Origin: a bacterium
GTDB lineage: Bacteria; Armatimonadota; Abditibacteriia; Abditibacteriales; Abditibacteriaceae
Reading direction: 5' to 3'
NCBI GenBank assembly: GCA_004172935.1
Contig: SDZD01000014.1
Span: 43,092 to 107,091 of the forward strand
DNA length: 64,000 nt
Below the pieces are notes generated by a model. That model was not told the DNA's origin. It searched no databases and was given only the letters and a program-made list of their open reading frames with translations. Position 1 is the first letter of the stretch; each line of letters starts with the position of its first letter. Below, piece after piece: positions 1 to 8,125 of the stretch. A program made the position numbers and the translations under genes.

Positions 1-1491
1 TTGGGATACGACAACTACGCTGCAATCAAAGACTTGTGCGATAACTGCACCGACGCCCACGCCGATAACGTTGCCATCTGGATCAACTCGGCAAAAGCTA
101 AAGGTGGCGTTATCATCACTATTGCCGACGATGGTGACGGTATGGATGAGGCCACATTAGATCAGGCATTGCGCCTTGGTTCAGAAACACCACGCAACGA
201 AGTTTCTGACTTGGGTAAGTTCGGAATGGGACTGGTTACAGCATCCCTGAGTATTTGTCGTCGCGTTGAGGTCATTACCAAGCAGAAAGATGGCCCCATG
301 CTTTACAGCGTTCAAGATGTAGACGTTGTCGTTGAAACCAACGAGTTCGTTAAGCACATTGGGCTGGCCGGCCCAGAGCAAATCGCTCAGTTCGAGGATT
401 GTCTCGGTGATGCAGAACACGGCACTATCATCTTGCTTTCCAAGTGCGACCAACTCCAAAACAAAAACCAGACGAACTTCGCCAACAAGGTCAAAAAGGA
501 GTTGGGGCAGACATTTCGCCGCTTCATCCAGTCTGGCCTCGAAATGTGGGTCAATGACGAGCCAGTCGCGGCCATCGACCCTATGATGAAAGATGATGGT
601 GCTGTAGAGTACAGCACCGAAATATATCCTTTCGAGTTCACAGATGAAGACGGTCTCTTGCACAAGGAGAAAATTGAAGTTCGCCTGTACATGCTTCCAG
701 ACTTCGGAATCGAGGGAAATCGTGACAGAGCAATCAACATCCCCAACCAGGGTTTCTACCTCTTACGCAACTATCGCGAAATTGCAGATGGAGACAGCTT
801 AGACCTCTTCACTAAGCACAACGACTTCAACCGTTTTCGCGGCGAAATCTTGGTGTCAGGTACATTGGATGATGTGATGGGCGTGGACTTCACGAAACAG
901 AAGCCCAAGTTCAATCAGGCTTTCCGTGACCGCTTGCTGCAAGAGTTAAAGCCGCAAATCAACGGCATCCGTAAGCAGCTCAAGTCTCAGCGCATCGCGG
1001 TCGAGGACAAAGAGAACGAAATCTATCACAGCGAAGCTGCACGACAAATCGGGCAGAAGGCCCATTTGCTCGCCAAGCCGAGACTGGAAACCGAAAAACG
1101 TGAACCCAGCACCACCGAGCCCAAAACCAAAGGCCCAGAATTAGGGGGCACGAAGGAACGCGTCAACGCTGCTAGAACGCAGAAGAAGGAAGTGGCTCTT
1201 CCCTGTCGCTTCGAAACCGCGTCGATGGGACAAGGTGGCGCGATATGGGAAGCTGAGCCACGTGGCAAAACTCTTATCATCACTTGGAATGTAGACCATC
1301 CGTTCTATCAACGTTTCATTCTGGAAAATCCCTCGATGGTTACGGCGACTGACTTTTTGGTCTATTCACTAGCAGCCGCTGAAATCATGTTCACCGGGGA
1401 TGACGACGAAGAAACCCAGCAGAAGCGCCAGGACATGATGAACAACATTCGCACGACGCTTTCCAGCAACATGCGCCAACTGCTTTCCTAA
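1..1491 (+). CDS. GHKL/MORC-like ATPase, 5' truncated by window edge
   Basis: The reading frame is open from base 1 and encodes 496 residues. The start is a TTG at the very edge and the first residues already lie in the ATP-binding helix, so the true N-terminus is probably outside the window. Visible GHKL motifs are the N-box region (DLCDNCTDAHA, about residues 11-21), the G1 box DDGDGMD (43-49) and GKFGMGLVTAS (72-82). Together these fit the Hsp90/histidine-kinase/MORC fold rather than a sensor kinase, because no dimerisation or receiver domain is seen. The rest is charged, with a linker at about 350-400 rich in E, K and T. MORC-type ATPases clamp DNA and can act in silencing or defence, but the role here is unknown. 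A strong terminator follows the stop. Confidence 0.75.
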   Translation: MGYDNYAAIKDLCDNCTDAHADNVAIWINSAKAKGGVIITIADDGDGMDEATLDQALRLGSETPRNEVSDLGKFGMGLVTASLSICRRVEVITKQKDGPMLYSVQDVDVVVETNEFVKHIGLAGPEQIAQFEDCLGDAEHGTIILLSKCDQLQNKNQTNFANKVKKELGQTFRRFIQSGLEMWVNDEPVAAIDPMMKDDGAVEYSTEIYPFEFTDEDGLLHKEKIEVRLYMLPDFGIEGNRDRAINIPNQGFYLLRNYREIADGDSLDLFTKHNDFNRFRGEILVSGTLDDVMGVDFTKQKPKFNQAFRDRLLQELKPQINGIRKQLKSQRIAVEDKENEIYHSEAARQIGQKAHLLAKPRLETEKREPSTTEPKTKGPELGGTKERVNAARTQKKEVALPCRFETASMGQGGAIWEAEPRGKTLIITWNVDHPFYQRFILENPSMVTATDFLVYSLAAAEIMFTGDDDEETQQKRQDMMNNIRTTLSSNMRQLLS

Positions 1492-1497
1492 ACGACT

Positions 1498-1531
1498 GGG
1501 AGCCCACGATTTGTTGGTGGGCTCCCTTTTT
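1498..1531 (+). terminator. Intrinsic terminator after the GHKL ATPase
   Basis: A 10-bp perfect stem (GGGAGCCCAC / GTGGGCTCCC, 1498-1507 and 1517-1526) is followed by five T. It sits only 4 nt upstream of the next ATG, so it may also act as a leader hairpin for the zinc-ribbon gene. Confidence 0.85.
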
Positions 1532-1535
1532 GACC

Positions 1536-1739
1536 ATGAAACCAACCATCCTGTGCCCCAAATGTAGCGCGTGCGACTGGCAATTCCAACTTATTCAAAT
1601 CGGTTTTTTACGCCCTGCTGGTGTTAGTGTGGGGTCATCAACCAAAGTCGATAAAGAGTTTGGTCTGCTTTGTCGAGCATGTGGTTATATTGAGAATAAT
1701 AAACAAGCGTGGAAAGAAGTAGAGGAAGCATTTAATTGA
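1536..1739 (+). CDS. Small zinc-ribbon protein
   Basis: This 67-residue protein has two CxxC-type knuckles (CPKCSAC near the N-terminus and CRAC near residue 47), the usual layout of a zinc ribbon. I chose the ATG at 1536. A TTG at 1530 overlaps the terminator T-tract and is less likely. No Shine-Dalgarno sequence is visible because the terminator hairpin occupies that position, which suggests poor or leaderless expression. Similar small proteins are common in phages and plasmids; the function is unknown. Confidence 0.6.
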   Translation: MKPTILCPKCSACDWQFQLIQIGFLRPAGVSVGSSTKVDKEFGLLCRACGYIENNKQAWKEVEEAFN

Positions 1740-1746
1740 GCCAGGC

Positions 1747-1887
1747 TCAGCACATCGAGAAGCCACAGGATAGGGGGCGCTCATCCCTTAACCCGCGATA
1801 GGGACGGTGGAAAGAGACGTGCACCTGGGGCCGTGCCCACACAGTAGGGGAGAGGACGAGTGTGCCCAACAACAATAGGAACTTCAT
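1747..1887 (-). CDS. 46-residue putative exported peptide
   Basis: A short leftward frame starts at the ATG at 1887, which overlaps the TGA of the upstream 116-residue gene (ATGA). The first 18 residues (MKFLLLLGTLVLSPTVWA) look like a signal peptide with an Axx-type cleavage site, leaving a basic peptide of about 28 residues with two Cys. The overlap supports it as the last gene of the leftward operon. No family recognised. Confidence 0.5.
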   Translation of the reverse strand: MKFLLLLGTLVLSPTVWARPQVHVSFHRPYRGLRDERPLSCGFSMC

Positions 1888-2234
1888 ATCTGTTTTTCTT
1901 CGGAAAGAGCGCTCCATTGAGCGGTTAAATCGGCGATGAGCATCATCGCGTCTGCGACGGCCCCCGCATCGCATTTATAGTCTTTGGTGTGTGTTGTCAC
2001 GTCCACACGAACCATCGGCTTCTTCACTCCGACCATGTGAAAAGTGGTGAAGAGAAATATCAAGTGAACGCCACCTTTGGAGCGATGAGGCGTAATCTGC
2101 ACTTGGAGAAACAAGCCACCCTCTGCATCTCCGGTCCCTTTGGTCAAGTGATATTTATGGATATGGCGTGTTTTAGTCGCCTTCTCATAAGCAGCGACGA
2201 AGGGCGCGTAATGGTCTGCATTTGCATCGGTCAT
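1884..2234 (-). CDS. Hypothetical protein, leftward accessory operon
   Basis: This 116-residue soluble protein has no transmembrane segment or recognised motif. It contains a central run of beta-strand-like hydrophobic residues (GGVHLIFLFTTFHMVGV). Its ATG overlaps the stop of the upstream gene (ATGA at 2231-2234) and its own stop overlaps the next start, so it is translated as part of a coupled series. Function unknown; probably a small phage early protein. Confidence 0.6.
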   Translation of the reverse strand: MTDANADHYAPFVAAYEKATKTRHIHKYHLTKGTGDAEGGLFLQVQITPHRSKGGVHLIFLFTTFHMVGVKKPMVRVDVTTHTKDYKCDAGAVADAMMLIADLTAQWSALSEEKQI

Positions 2235-2710
2235 GCGAAATACTGGCGCTCCTCTGTCGTCCGCACATCATCGCAGAACATGCTGAGAGCGGTTTGGAAA
2301 AGCACGGCTTTCGAGTGTTTCCACGCCGGATCTGGTACCCAAACCGAATCGGCACAACCGAACATGAGAAGCGCGGTATTGGCGATAGTGCGCCGGGGCA
2401 CCGAAAGCTGCAACGCATTCTCGGAGCTATTACGCAGCGTGCGCAGCACCTGAAGCGTGAGCATCATAACAGCGGCCCGCTCATCATCTTTATGTCCACC
2501 GCTGCAAACTGCCGGAGCACCGTACTCAAGCAGTGGCCCTTCGACGCAACGCAAGCGCGCGGAGATTTCGTCCTGCACCAATGCCCCAGATGCGAGGGGC
2601 ATCCGGGGCGGAATGGGCATACCCGAATCAAAACCATAAACAAAAAGAGGCTGTGGTGTAGTGGCGCTCAATTGTGAGTAGCCGAAACCAAAGTAGAGAA
2701 GTGGAAGCAT
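2231..2710 (-). CDS. Hypothetical protein with possible N-terminal signal
   Basis: This 159-residue protein starts at the ATG at 2710, one base after the stop of the 42-residue membrane peptide. The N-terminus (MLPLLYFGFGYSQLSA) resembles a short signal peptide. The remainder has five cysteines, which would fit an exported disulfide-containing protein. No family recognised. It sits between two other small hydrophobic or exported products, so this end of the operon may act at the envelope. Confidence 0.5.
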   Translation of the reverse strand: MLPLLYFGFGYSQLSATTPQPLFVYGFDSGMPIPPRMPLASGALVQDEISARLRCVEGPLLEYGAPAVCSGGHKDDERAAVMMLTLQVLRTLRNSSENALQLSVPRRTIANTALLMFGCADSVWVPDPAWKHSKAVLFQTALSMFCDDVRTTEERQYFA

Positions 2711-2711
2711 A

Positions 2712-2840
2712 TTAATCGAGTGATGAGGGCATTTCGCCCCAAGCAGCAGAGTTCAGGCGGCGGAACTCCTGAACCAGTGTGTGAGCCTTCACCATCAGTG
2801 AAAGGCCAATCAGGAAAATGAGAATGGGAATCAATTTCAC
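2712..2840 (-). CDS. 42-residue single-span membrane peptide
   Basis: This short frame starts at a GTG (2840) that overlaps the TGA of the DUF488-ASCH gene (GTGA) and ends at a TAA one base before the next ATG. Residues 3-18 (LIPILIFLIGLSLMVK) form one hydrophobic span, followed by a polar tail. Overlaps on both sides argue that it is real and translationally coupled. It could be a small inner-membrane peptide. Function unknown. Confidence 0.5.
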   Translation of the reverse strand: MKLIPILIFLIGLSLMVKAHTLVQEFRRLNSAAWGEMPSSLD

Positions 2841-4054
2841 GCGAAGTCGCCTCCTAGCACGGCGCGTTCTACCGTAAAGAAGCCCTGCGCTCCGCGATAC
2901 GGGACTGGCTCAATCTTGCGCACGTTTTCCAGAACCCAACCGAAGCGCCCGCGCGTGTAGTTGCCAAACGCGGTTTCATCGAGCGATAACTTTGGTGCGA
3001 GTGTTTCGGTCGGCACGCAATCCACTAAATCAACAATCGCAACCACGGCACCCAGTGGGAGTGGCAACCATTGAAGTTTTTGTTTGATGGTCAGTTTGTG
3101 ATATGCGGCCACAATCGAGCGCTCGGAGAAGGTGCTGGTAATCGTGTCGGGAATCTGCCACATGCCCGCGCCGTGCAAAGCGTTCAAGAATGAGGGCAAG
3201 GTGCAGTAGTCGAGTTGGCTCGTATTTTTGGCGGCGTGGATAGCGAGTGGGCCGCGATAAGATGTCGACCACCCGCGCGTCTCGACCCGCTTCGCACCAA
3301 TCGCGATAAGAGAAGCCCACGGCTGCCACAAACTAATCGCTTTCAAATCCGGTGTCGGTAGTTCGGGCCATGTCAGTTCCTGTGTCTGGACGCCATGCCC
3401 TGCGAGCAGCTGCGAAACGCGGTATCGGTGGCAACTATGAAATTCAGCGCATCCGCAAAGCAAAATAAGAGGGCGGTCTGCGGCCCATCGTAACACGGTT
3501 TCGACTCCTAGAGCCGGATTAGAAAGCACTACCCCACCCGTCCCCACGGCGACGTTACCCAATGCGGATAGGTGGGCGACGCGCGCAGGTGACTTGCCAT
3601 CCATGAGCGTGTGTAATTCGGTGAGATTCCAACCGGGCACCCGCGAGAATGGTTTGTGGCGGATGTCTACGACAAGCGCGCCCAGATTATCGGCTGCAAG
3701 TTTGAGTTGGGCGGGTGAATGGCCGGAATATCCGGCGGTGTAGATTTGTTTCATGGGTTTGCTAACCAAGCCGGATTGTTCACAAAGTTTTTTCGCCTTC
3801 TCCATTGGGCATCCACATAAGTCGATGTGTTGTCGTGGTGTGCCTTCGTGTTCGACTTTGATAACGCGCACACCCAAACTTTTGGCGGTCTTGATGAGAC
3901 GGTCTTTGTCTTGGTCGAAAAGGTGGGCGATTTCGGGATAACGCTTGAACAGATCATGACCATTCATGTTGCAATTATGGAGATGGAGCGCTTGCCCACC
4001 CTCAGCGGCATGGGCATACGCCTCGCGAATTTCACGCATCTGGAATTGTTTCAT
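2837..4054 (-). CDS. DUF488-ASCH fusion protein
   Basis: This 405-residue protein appears to have three parts. Residues 1-100 are an uncharacterised region with a CGCP motif. Residues about 104-230 match the DUF488 pattern (IYTAGYSGHS, VVDIRHKPFSR and the C-terminal CGCAEFHSCHR). Residues about 240-400 look like an ASCH domain (SLWQPWASLIAIGAKRVETR, then YRGPLAIHAAK). ASCH and the related EVE and YTH folds bind RNA or modified bases, and DUF488 proteins often occur in phage or accessory contexts. I infer a nucleic-acid or modified-nucleotide role. The gene overlaps both neighbours by 4 nt. Confidence 0.7.
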   Translation of the reverse strand: MKQFQMREIREAYAHAAEGGQALHLHNCNMNGHDLFKRYPEIAHLFDQDKDRLIKTAKSLGVRVIKVEHEGTPRQHIDLCGCPMEKAKKLCEQSGLVSKPMKQIYTAGYSGHSPAQLKLAADNLGALVVDIRHKPFSRVPGWNLTELHTLMDGKSPARVAHLSALGNVAVGTGGVVLSNPALGVETVLRWAADRPLILLCGCAEFHSCHRYRVSQLLAGHGVQTQELTWPELPTPDLKAISLWQPWASLIAIGAKRVETRGWSTSYRGPLAIHAAKNTSQLDYCTLPSFLNALHGAGMWQIPDTITSTFSERSIVAAYHKLTIKQKLQWLPLPLGAVVAIVDLVDCVPTETLAPKLSLDETAFGNYTRGRFGWVLENVRKIEPVPYRGAQGFFTVERAVLGGDFA

Positions 4055-4578
4055 GTCAGAGGTTCTTCCTTCGTTGGAATTTGCTCTCTGACAGATTTGA
4101 TGGCGGCTTTAGCTGCGGCCAAATAGTCAGAGCTTGGTTGTTCGCCTTTTGGCTGTCCGGGCCGATAGTGGCGCCAGACAGCGGCCTGAACATCGCGTGG
4201 CACCATTGCCCAATGCGTAAAACACATGAGATATTTGGGGCTAATCGCCTTGTTGCAGCCTATCGCTGCGCATCGGTGAGTCGAATCGGGGGCGGGTTCA
4301 AAAGCGGGGTCGGCTTTGCGTAGGGCCTTTTCAATGAGCTTCTTTTTACTCTGGAGATTCCGACCACCTTCGCGTTCAATGATGGCGAGAGCTGCACGGT
4401 AACCGCTTGTGTAATCGCGCTTGCTGGACTCGAAGCGACGAATTTGCGCCAGACACCCATCAACACTTGTGTAAATGAGTTCCTGTGCCCACCCTACGGC
4501 TCCCATTCCGAACTTTTCAACCAAAGGCTGATTCTCGCGGCGGATGCGCACATCTTCAACAAAGTCGTAATGGCTCAT
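4051..4578 (-). CDS. Hypothetical protein with Cys/His zinc-like motif
   Basis: This 175-residue protein has a mainly helical N-terminal half. The C-terminal half carries CAAIGCNKAISPKYLMCFTH (about residues 103-122), a Cys/Cys/Cys/His arrangement that could bind one zinc, followed by the pattern PRDVQAAVWRHYRPGQ seen in many phage hypothetical proteins. The start ATG overlaps the upstream stop. Function unknown; probably DNA- or protein-binding. Confidence 0.6.
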   Translation of the reverse strand: MSHYDFVEDVRIRRENQPLVEKFGMGAVGWAQELIYTSVDGCLAQIRRFESSKRDYTSGYRAALAIIEREGGRNLQSKKKLIEKALRKADPAFEPAPDSTHRCAAIGCNKAISPKYLMCFTHWAMVPRDVQAAVWRHYRPGQPKGEQPSSDYLAAAKAAIKSVREQIPTKEEPLT

Positions 4579-4856
4579 GGGGTTGCTCCCTCACCTTCAG
4601 TAGCTCGCCAGAAGTTCTTTTTGCCGTCAGCCCACGCGACTTCGACGAGTCCCAACTCCCTGAGGGCCGAAAGCCGATTACACATCCCACTTGTCCCTGC
4701 AGCTTTGGGCGTCAGCGCCCGATGTAATTGGGATGTAGAACGCACACCATGCTCTCGCAGATAAATGAGGGTTTCCTTGAGGTGAAAGGGCAATGGTATT
4801 TCGCCTGTCCCCCGACATTGGGGGCATTGAACACAAAGAGTAGATTCGGATGTCAT
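4575..4856 (-). CDS. Winged-helix protein with zinc knuckle
   Basis: I chose the ATG at 4856, which overlaps the TGA of the upstream HTH gene (ATGA), rather than the in-frame upstream ATG at 4895. The product is 93 residues. It starts with CVQCPQCRGTGEI (a rubredoxin- or DnaJ-type knuckle) and continues with a winged helix-turn-helix (TLIYLREHGVRSTSQLHRAL, then MCNRLSALRELGLVEV). This suggests a small transcription factor of the accessory operon. Its targets are unknown. Confidence 0.6.
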   Translation of the reverse strand: MTSESTLCVQCPQCRGTGEIPLPFHLKETLIYLREHGVRSTSQLHRALTPKAAGTSGMCNRLSALRELGLVEVAWADGKKNFWRATEGEGATP

Positions 4857-5146
4857 TTCGGTTGTGCCTTTATAAACGCGAGTACGTCGCGCCACAAAAA
4901 TCTCCGCTGGCCACCGGGAGTCCAGATGCAGGGTAAACGGCCACTTTCGGCATAACGCCGCACAGTAGCGCGGGTAACATACAGAACAGTTGCGACTTCA
5001 TGAAGCGACATCTGCGGGTTGTTCAATCGCTCTATGAGCTGGGCGCGCGATTCGGGTTCGAGGCGCACGCGGGTTCGATTCGGATTGTTCTTGCGCGCGG
5101 GGCGCAAGAGACGGGCAGGGCGCTGGGTGGTCGCGATAGCAGTCAA
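4853..5146 (-). CDS. MerR/excisionase-type HTH protein
   Basis: This 97-residue protein has a basic N-terminus and a C-terminal HTH_17-like domain (MSLHEVATVLYVTRATVRRY, about residues 45-64) followed by the typical wing RLPCIWTPGGQRRFLWRDV. Such proteins act as phage excisionases or small regulators. It overlaps both neighbours by 4 nt, so it is co-expressed with the adjacent DUF5131 and winged-helix genes. Confidence 0.7.
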   Translation of the reverse strand: MTAIATTQRPARLLRPARKNNPNRTRVRLEPESRAQLIERLNNPQMSLHEVATVLYVTRATVRRYAESGRLPCIWTPGGQRRFLWRDVLAFIKAQPK

Positions 5147-6174
5147 CGCGGCACCTCTGGAAAATCGTTGTGTTCGCGCCCGTCCAGCAATCGACCAGCG
5201 TTCTTTTTGCCCACTAAGGTCATCATCTGGCCGTTATCAAAGAACTTGATTCCGCGCCCGCCAACTTCATCAGGCAAGTCTTCAGATGGCAACCATTCGC
5301 CCCATTGCTTGAACAGGAAGGGCACATTCGCGGCATTGCACTGATCGCGTAATGAATACGCCCAACTGGGATGCATTGGCCGCGCATTAGGACCGCTCTC
5401 GCCACCCGCAATCACCCAGTTGATGCCTTCATAGGCTGGGGCTTCTTCAATTTCTCCAAGGCAAAGCTCGTGTTCGTCAGGGTCAACTCCGACGCCTTTT
5501 TCTGGACAATCAGGACAGAACACGCCACCTTCTGAGCGTCCTAACCAATCCGCGTATCGTGTTAAATCAACTTCGCCCAGCAACGGTTCACAGGAAAGAA
5601 AGCGTACTTTAGCGGGGATTTTCAGCAATTCGGGGCTACGCGCATCAGCTTGCTTTTGGTCTTCTACCGAAGTGCCTAGCCACACATTGACGGGAGGTTC
5701 GCCGCGAAGCCATGCGCCCAGCATATTATCGCTTTCAGGTGTGCTTTCGGGACGCATCATGCAATCCTGCAACTGCCCTAAAACGTTTTGTGGTCGCTTC
5801 GTAAGCAACAACCAATCTAGGTTTGGCGTTTGCGCGATTAACCCAATCAGTCGAACACGCGCTTTTAAAACATCCTGTTGGCTTGATTGAGGCATTGTCT
5901 CTGCGCCTTCAAAAACATCAGCCAGAGAAGCACAGAAGACACGAGGCCTTTCTGCCAATCCTTCAGCCTCCTTGTTCCACTTGATTGGATTGGCCCACAT
6001 CGATTCGGATGCAACAACCCGTGTACCGCTTGGCCCCCAAACGCCTAGCGTACCGGGATTTCGTCCCGCCAACTTCTCTGCGTAGCAATGCGAGCAGCCT
6101 GCGCTCACTTTTGTACACCCCCTCCACGGATTGAAGGTATGATTCGTCCATTCGATATTTGAGTTTTGTCCCAT
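5143..6174 (-). CDS. DUF5131 / phage Gp37-Gp68-like protein
   Basis: The chosen start is the ATG at 6174 (MGQNSNIEWTNHTFNPWRGC), three bases after the upstream stop, giving 343 residues. An in-frame extension of 38 residues overlaps the SWIM gene and is unlikely. The N-terminal signature NPWRGCTKVSAGCSHCYAE, with VNVWLGTSVEDQ, VRFLSCEPLLG and WVIAGGESG further on, is diagnostic of the DUF5131 family found in phages. The three conserved Cys have been compared with a radical-SAM-like cluster site. The chemistry here is unknown; nucleic-acid modification is a reasonable guess. A short CxxC pair (FCPDCPEKG) lies near residue 225. Confidence 0.85.
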   Translation of the reverse strand: MGQNSNIEWTNHTFNPWRGCTKVSAGCSHCYAEKLAGRNPGTLGVWGPSGTRVVASESMWANPIKWNKEAEGLAERPRVFCASLADVFEGAETMPQSSQQDVLKARVRLIGLIAQTPNLDWLLLTKRPQNVLGQLQDCMMRPESTPESDNMLGAWLRGEPPVNVWLGTSVEDQKQADARSPELLKIPAKVRFLSCEPLLGEVDLTRYADWLGRSEGGVFCPDCPEKGVGVDPDEHELCLGEIEEAPAYEGINWVIAGGESGPNARPMHPSWAYSLRDQCNAANVPFLFKQWGEWLPSEDLPDEVGGRGIKFFDNGQMMTLVGKKNAGRLLDGREHNDFPEVPR

Positions 6175-6176
6175 AT

Positions 6177-6674
6177 TTAAATTTCTCTCTCTTCGCGGAT
6201 GCGCTCGTGGCACGCGCGGCAAATAAAGCCATCCAGCGGCACGCCGCGTGAATCGCACAGTCCATATTCGGCGTCCGCAACGCCGCATTCGTAGCAGGGG
6301 CGCATTTGCTCCATCAGCACACGCACTGCGACCTCGCGCCCATGCAACAGCTTCTTTCGCAATAGCCAGTCGAGGACGCGCCCCAAGTGCTTGCAGATGT
6401 GGCGTGGGTCGCCAACCGTGGGTTCAAAGCGGGCGCGTCGCCATTTGAAGTCAGGGCATGAGCAACGAAGCGCTCCTGTTTGCAGATCGGCTTCCTGTTT
6501 GTGTTCAAGAGCGTAGCCGACCTGCGTCAGCGAATAGATTCCGAAGATATGTATGTCTCCGGGCAACGTTTCGAAATGGCGCAAGCGGCGTCGCGGTGGT
6601 GGATGTTTGTCCCGTTTCGTCGGCATATTCAACAGGATGCCGGACGACGGGGGAAAGAGTGATTTTTGACTCAT
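6177..6674 (-). CDS. SWIM zinc-finger protein
   Basis: This 165-residue protein has the SWIM pattern CxC...CxH in CSCPDFKWRRA and HICKHLGRVL (about residues 69-98). A second possible zinc site (CYECG and CRACH) lies near the C-terminus. SWIM domains bind DNA or protein partners. The start could be 6674 or the internal ATG at 6626, because the first 16 residues are not clearly conserved. It is the second gene of the leftward operon. Confidence 0.75.
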   Translation of the reverse strand: MSQKSLFPPSSGILLNMPTKRDKHPPPRRRLRHFETLPGDIHIFGIYSLTQVGYALEHKQEADLQTGALRCSCPDFKWRRARFEPTVGDPRHICKHLGRVLDWLLRKKLLHGREVAVRVLMEQMRPCYECGVADAEYGLCDSRGVPLDGFICRACHERIREEREI

Positions 6675-6680
6675 GATTTT

Positions 6681-6980
6681 TCAACAGCCTCCGGCCCACT
6701 TCGCCTCTTGAATCTGGGCGCCGATTTCCCACAAGTCCAATTCGAGTGCAACGACATCGGCAACCACGCACGCCTCGACCGCTTTATATCTGGGCGTGCC
6801 AATGCAGGTGCGAAAGAAACCGCGTCGCCGACACTCCGCCTCGACGATGCAGTCGATGGTCTGGCAGTCGCCCATTGAGAGCCGCGACGAAAAGGCGGAC
6901 ATCTCATCGGGAGTCAGCAATGGTGCGCCGGATTGAGTCGGATAGACCGGGGCGCGAGGTTGAAGAGTGACATGTATCAT
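6681..6980 (-). CDS. Hypothetical protein, first gene of the leftward operon
   Basis: This 99-residue protein has a Cys-containing centre (CQTIDCIVEAECRRRGFFRTC) that could form disulfides or bind metal. It starts 20 bp from the nearest 14-bp operator-like site, so it is the promoter-proximal gene of the accessory operon that runs down to 1747. No family recognised. Confidence 0.55.
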   Translation of the reverse strand: MIHVTLQPRAPVYPTQSGAPLLTPDEMSAFSSRLSMGDCQTIDCIVEAECRRRGFFRTCIGTPRYKAVEACVVADVVALELDLWEIGAQIQEAKWAGGC

Positions 6981-6999
6981 GTGGTCCTCGGAGAAAAAC

Positions 7000-7013
7000 T
7001 GAACTGCCGTTCA
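7000..7013 (-). promoter_or_regulatory. 14-bp operator-like dyad, site 1
   Basis: TGAACTGCCGTTCA, with 5-bp perfect arms TGAAC/GTTCA. Read on the minus strand it lies in the same T-rich context (TTTTGTGAAC ... GTTCAGTTTTT) as the sites at 17243 and 50033. Confidence 0.65.
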
Positions 7014-7027
7014 CAAAATCTGAAATG

Positions 7028-7041
7028 TGAACTGTGGTTCA
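7028..7041 (-). promoter_or_regulatory. 14-bp operator-like dyad, site 2
   Basis: TGAACTGTGGTTCA, in tandem with site 1. Followed by a block shared with the promoter region of the gene at 37659. Confidence 0.65.
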
Positions 7042-7186
7042 TAAAATCTCTAACTGTAAAAACGGGACGGTGAATAAATGCAGAATTTGACGCTGTTGCG
7101 AAAGGAGTTGTAAAATTTCACGTGTTCGGTGCGAATTAACGCCCGATTCCACGTCGTAGCGTGGGAGCCGAACTGAAATAAAGGCC

Positions 7187-7223
7187 AAGAGCCGCGCACA
7201 GATCATGTGCGCGGCTCTTTTGT
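7187..7223 (+). terminator. Leader hairpin/terminator before the protease gene
   Basis: A 14-bp perfect stem (7187-7200 with 7206-7219, loop GATCA) is followed by a short T-rich run. The 5' flank AAGGCCAAGAGCCGC belongs to the family seen before other virion genes. It lies 30 nt upstream of the chosen start, so it may be a terminator for upstream reads, a leader stability element, or both. Confidence 0.7.
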
Positions 7224-7246
7224 TTTGGTCGACACGAGTTCTTTTC

Positions 7247-8125
7247 ATGCACTTGCCCGCAGCGGGAAACACACCCGCCCTCTCTCTTGAGTCCGCTCAA
7301 GAACGCGACATCGAAATATTCTTCGACCTGAAGAAATCCCACGTTGACGCGAAAACGGGGCGCATTCATGTGCGTGGTATCGCGTCAGACAACTCTATCG
7401 ACTTCACCAACGAGATTGTTCAAATCTCCAAAGTCGGCAACTCGCTCTCTGTCCTGAACCGGGGCTGGGGCAAATTCAATTACGACCACGGAAAAGAAAT
7501 CGTTGGCGAGATTACGGCACTACGCTTCATCACTCCCGACGAAGCGCTCGCCAAATACGGCGTTGAATGCACGGGCGTCGTGATGGAAATCGAAGGATTC
7601 GTCTACGCCATCACGGACAAAACTCGCCCTGATTCCGACGTTCGTAAAGTTCACGAAGACATCGAAGCTGGCGCACGTCTCGGCTTCTCGGTGCAGGGTG
7701 GGGTAGGGAACCGCATTCCCATCACCGCCAAGAACGGGCAAAAGGCGATAGTCGCTGTACCTTCCTTCGTGAATCAAGTTGCCATCACCCACCAGCCCGT
7801 GAATATGAACACGGTTTGTATTCCGTTCGCGAAGTCGCTCGCGGCGTATTTGCTTGACGGTGGCGATGGGGAATTGCTCAAATCGGTTGGCCTTGGTTCG
7901 TCCGGCGGTCAAGCGCTCGTGGGCGCAACTGGCGGCGACGCGACGCGCCTGGGGGCGAGCGATAAAGGCGACACGCCTCCTGTTTGCTCGACCTGTGGCG
8001 CAGCAAGCGAAGATGAGAATGCGTGCTGTAAAGCGTGCGGGACGATGGGCCTAGGGCTTCGCAAGTCGCTCCTTGGCGCCTCGTTCGAACATTACGCCGC
8101 TGCGCGCGGCCTCGAACTATCATGA
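7247..8125 (+). CDS. Prohead protease-like protein with C-terminal zinc ribbon
   Basis: The start at 7247 is chosen because the in-frame ATG at 7205 lies inside the leader hairpin. The product is 292 residues. FNYDHGKEIVGEI (about residue 75) resembles the catalytic His region of HK97-type prohead proteases, and ARLGFSVQG (about residue 135) resembles the Ser region. The last third carries a four-Cys ribbon (CSTCGAA ... CCKACG) not usual in that family. Position immediately before a scaffold-like gene and the major capsid gene fits a head maturation protease. Assignment is by motif and context. Confidence 0.6.
   Translation: MHLPAAGNTPALSLESAQERDIEIFFDLKKSHVDAKTGRIHVRGIASDNSIDFTNEIVQISKVGNSLSVLNRGWGKFNYDHGKEIVGEITALRFITPDEALAKYGVECTGVVMEIEGFVYAITDKTRPDSDVRKVHEDIEAGARLGFSVQGGVGNRIPITAKNGQKAIVAVPSFVNQVAITHQPVNMNTVCIPFAKSLAAYLLDGGDGELLKSVGLGSSGGQALVGATGGDATRLGASDKGDTPPVCSTCGAASEDENACCKACGTMGLGLRKSLLGASFEHYAAARGLELS

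Larger units (their letters stand above)
6981..7246. promoter_or_regulatory. Divergent control region between accessory and virion operons
   Basis: The 266-bp gap holds two operator-like sites (7000-7013 TGAACTGCCGTTCA and 7028-7041 TGAACTGTGGTTCA, starts 28 bp apart), a candidate rightward promoter (TTGACG at 7087-7092, TAAAAT at 7111-7116, 18-bp spacer) and a leader hairpin at 7187-7219. The block from 7028 to about 7080 resembles the region at 37589-37640, including the shared GAATAAATGCA. It probably controls the switch between the leftward accessory operon and late rightward expression. Confidence 0.65.
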
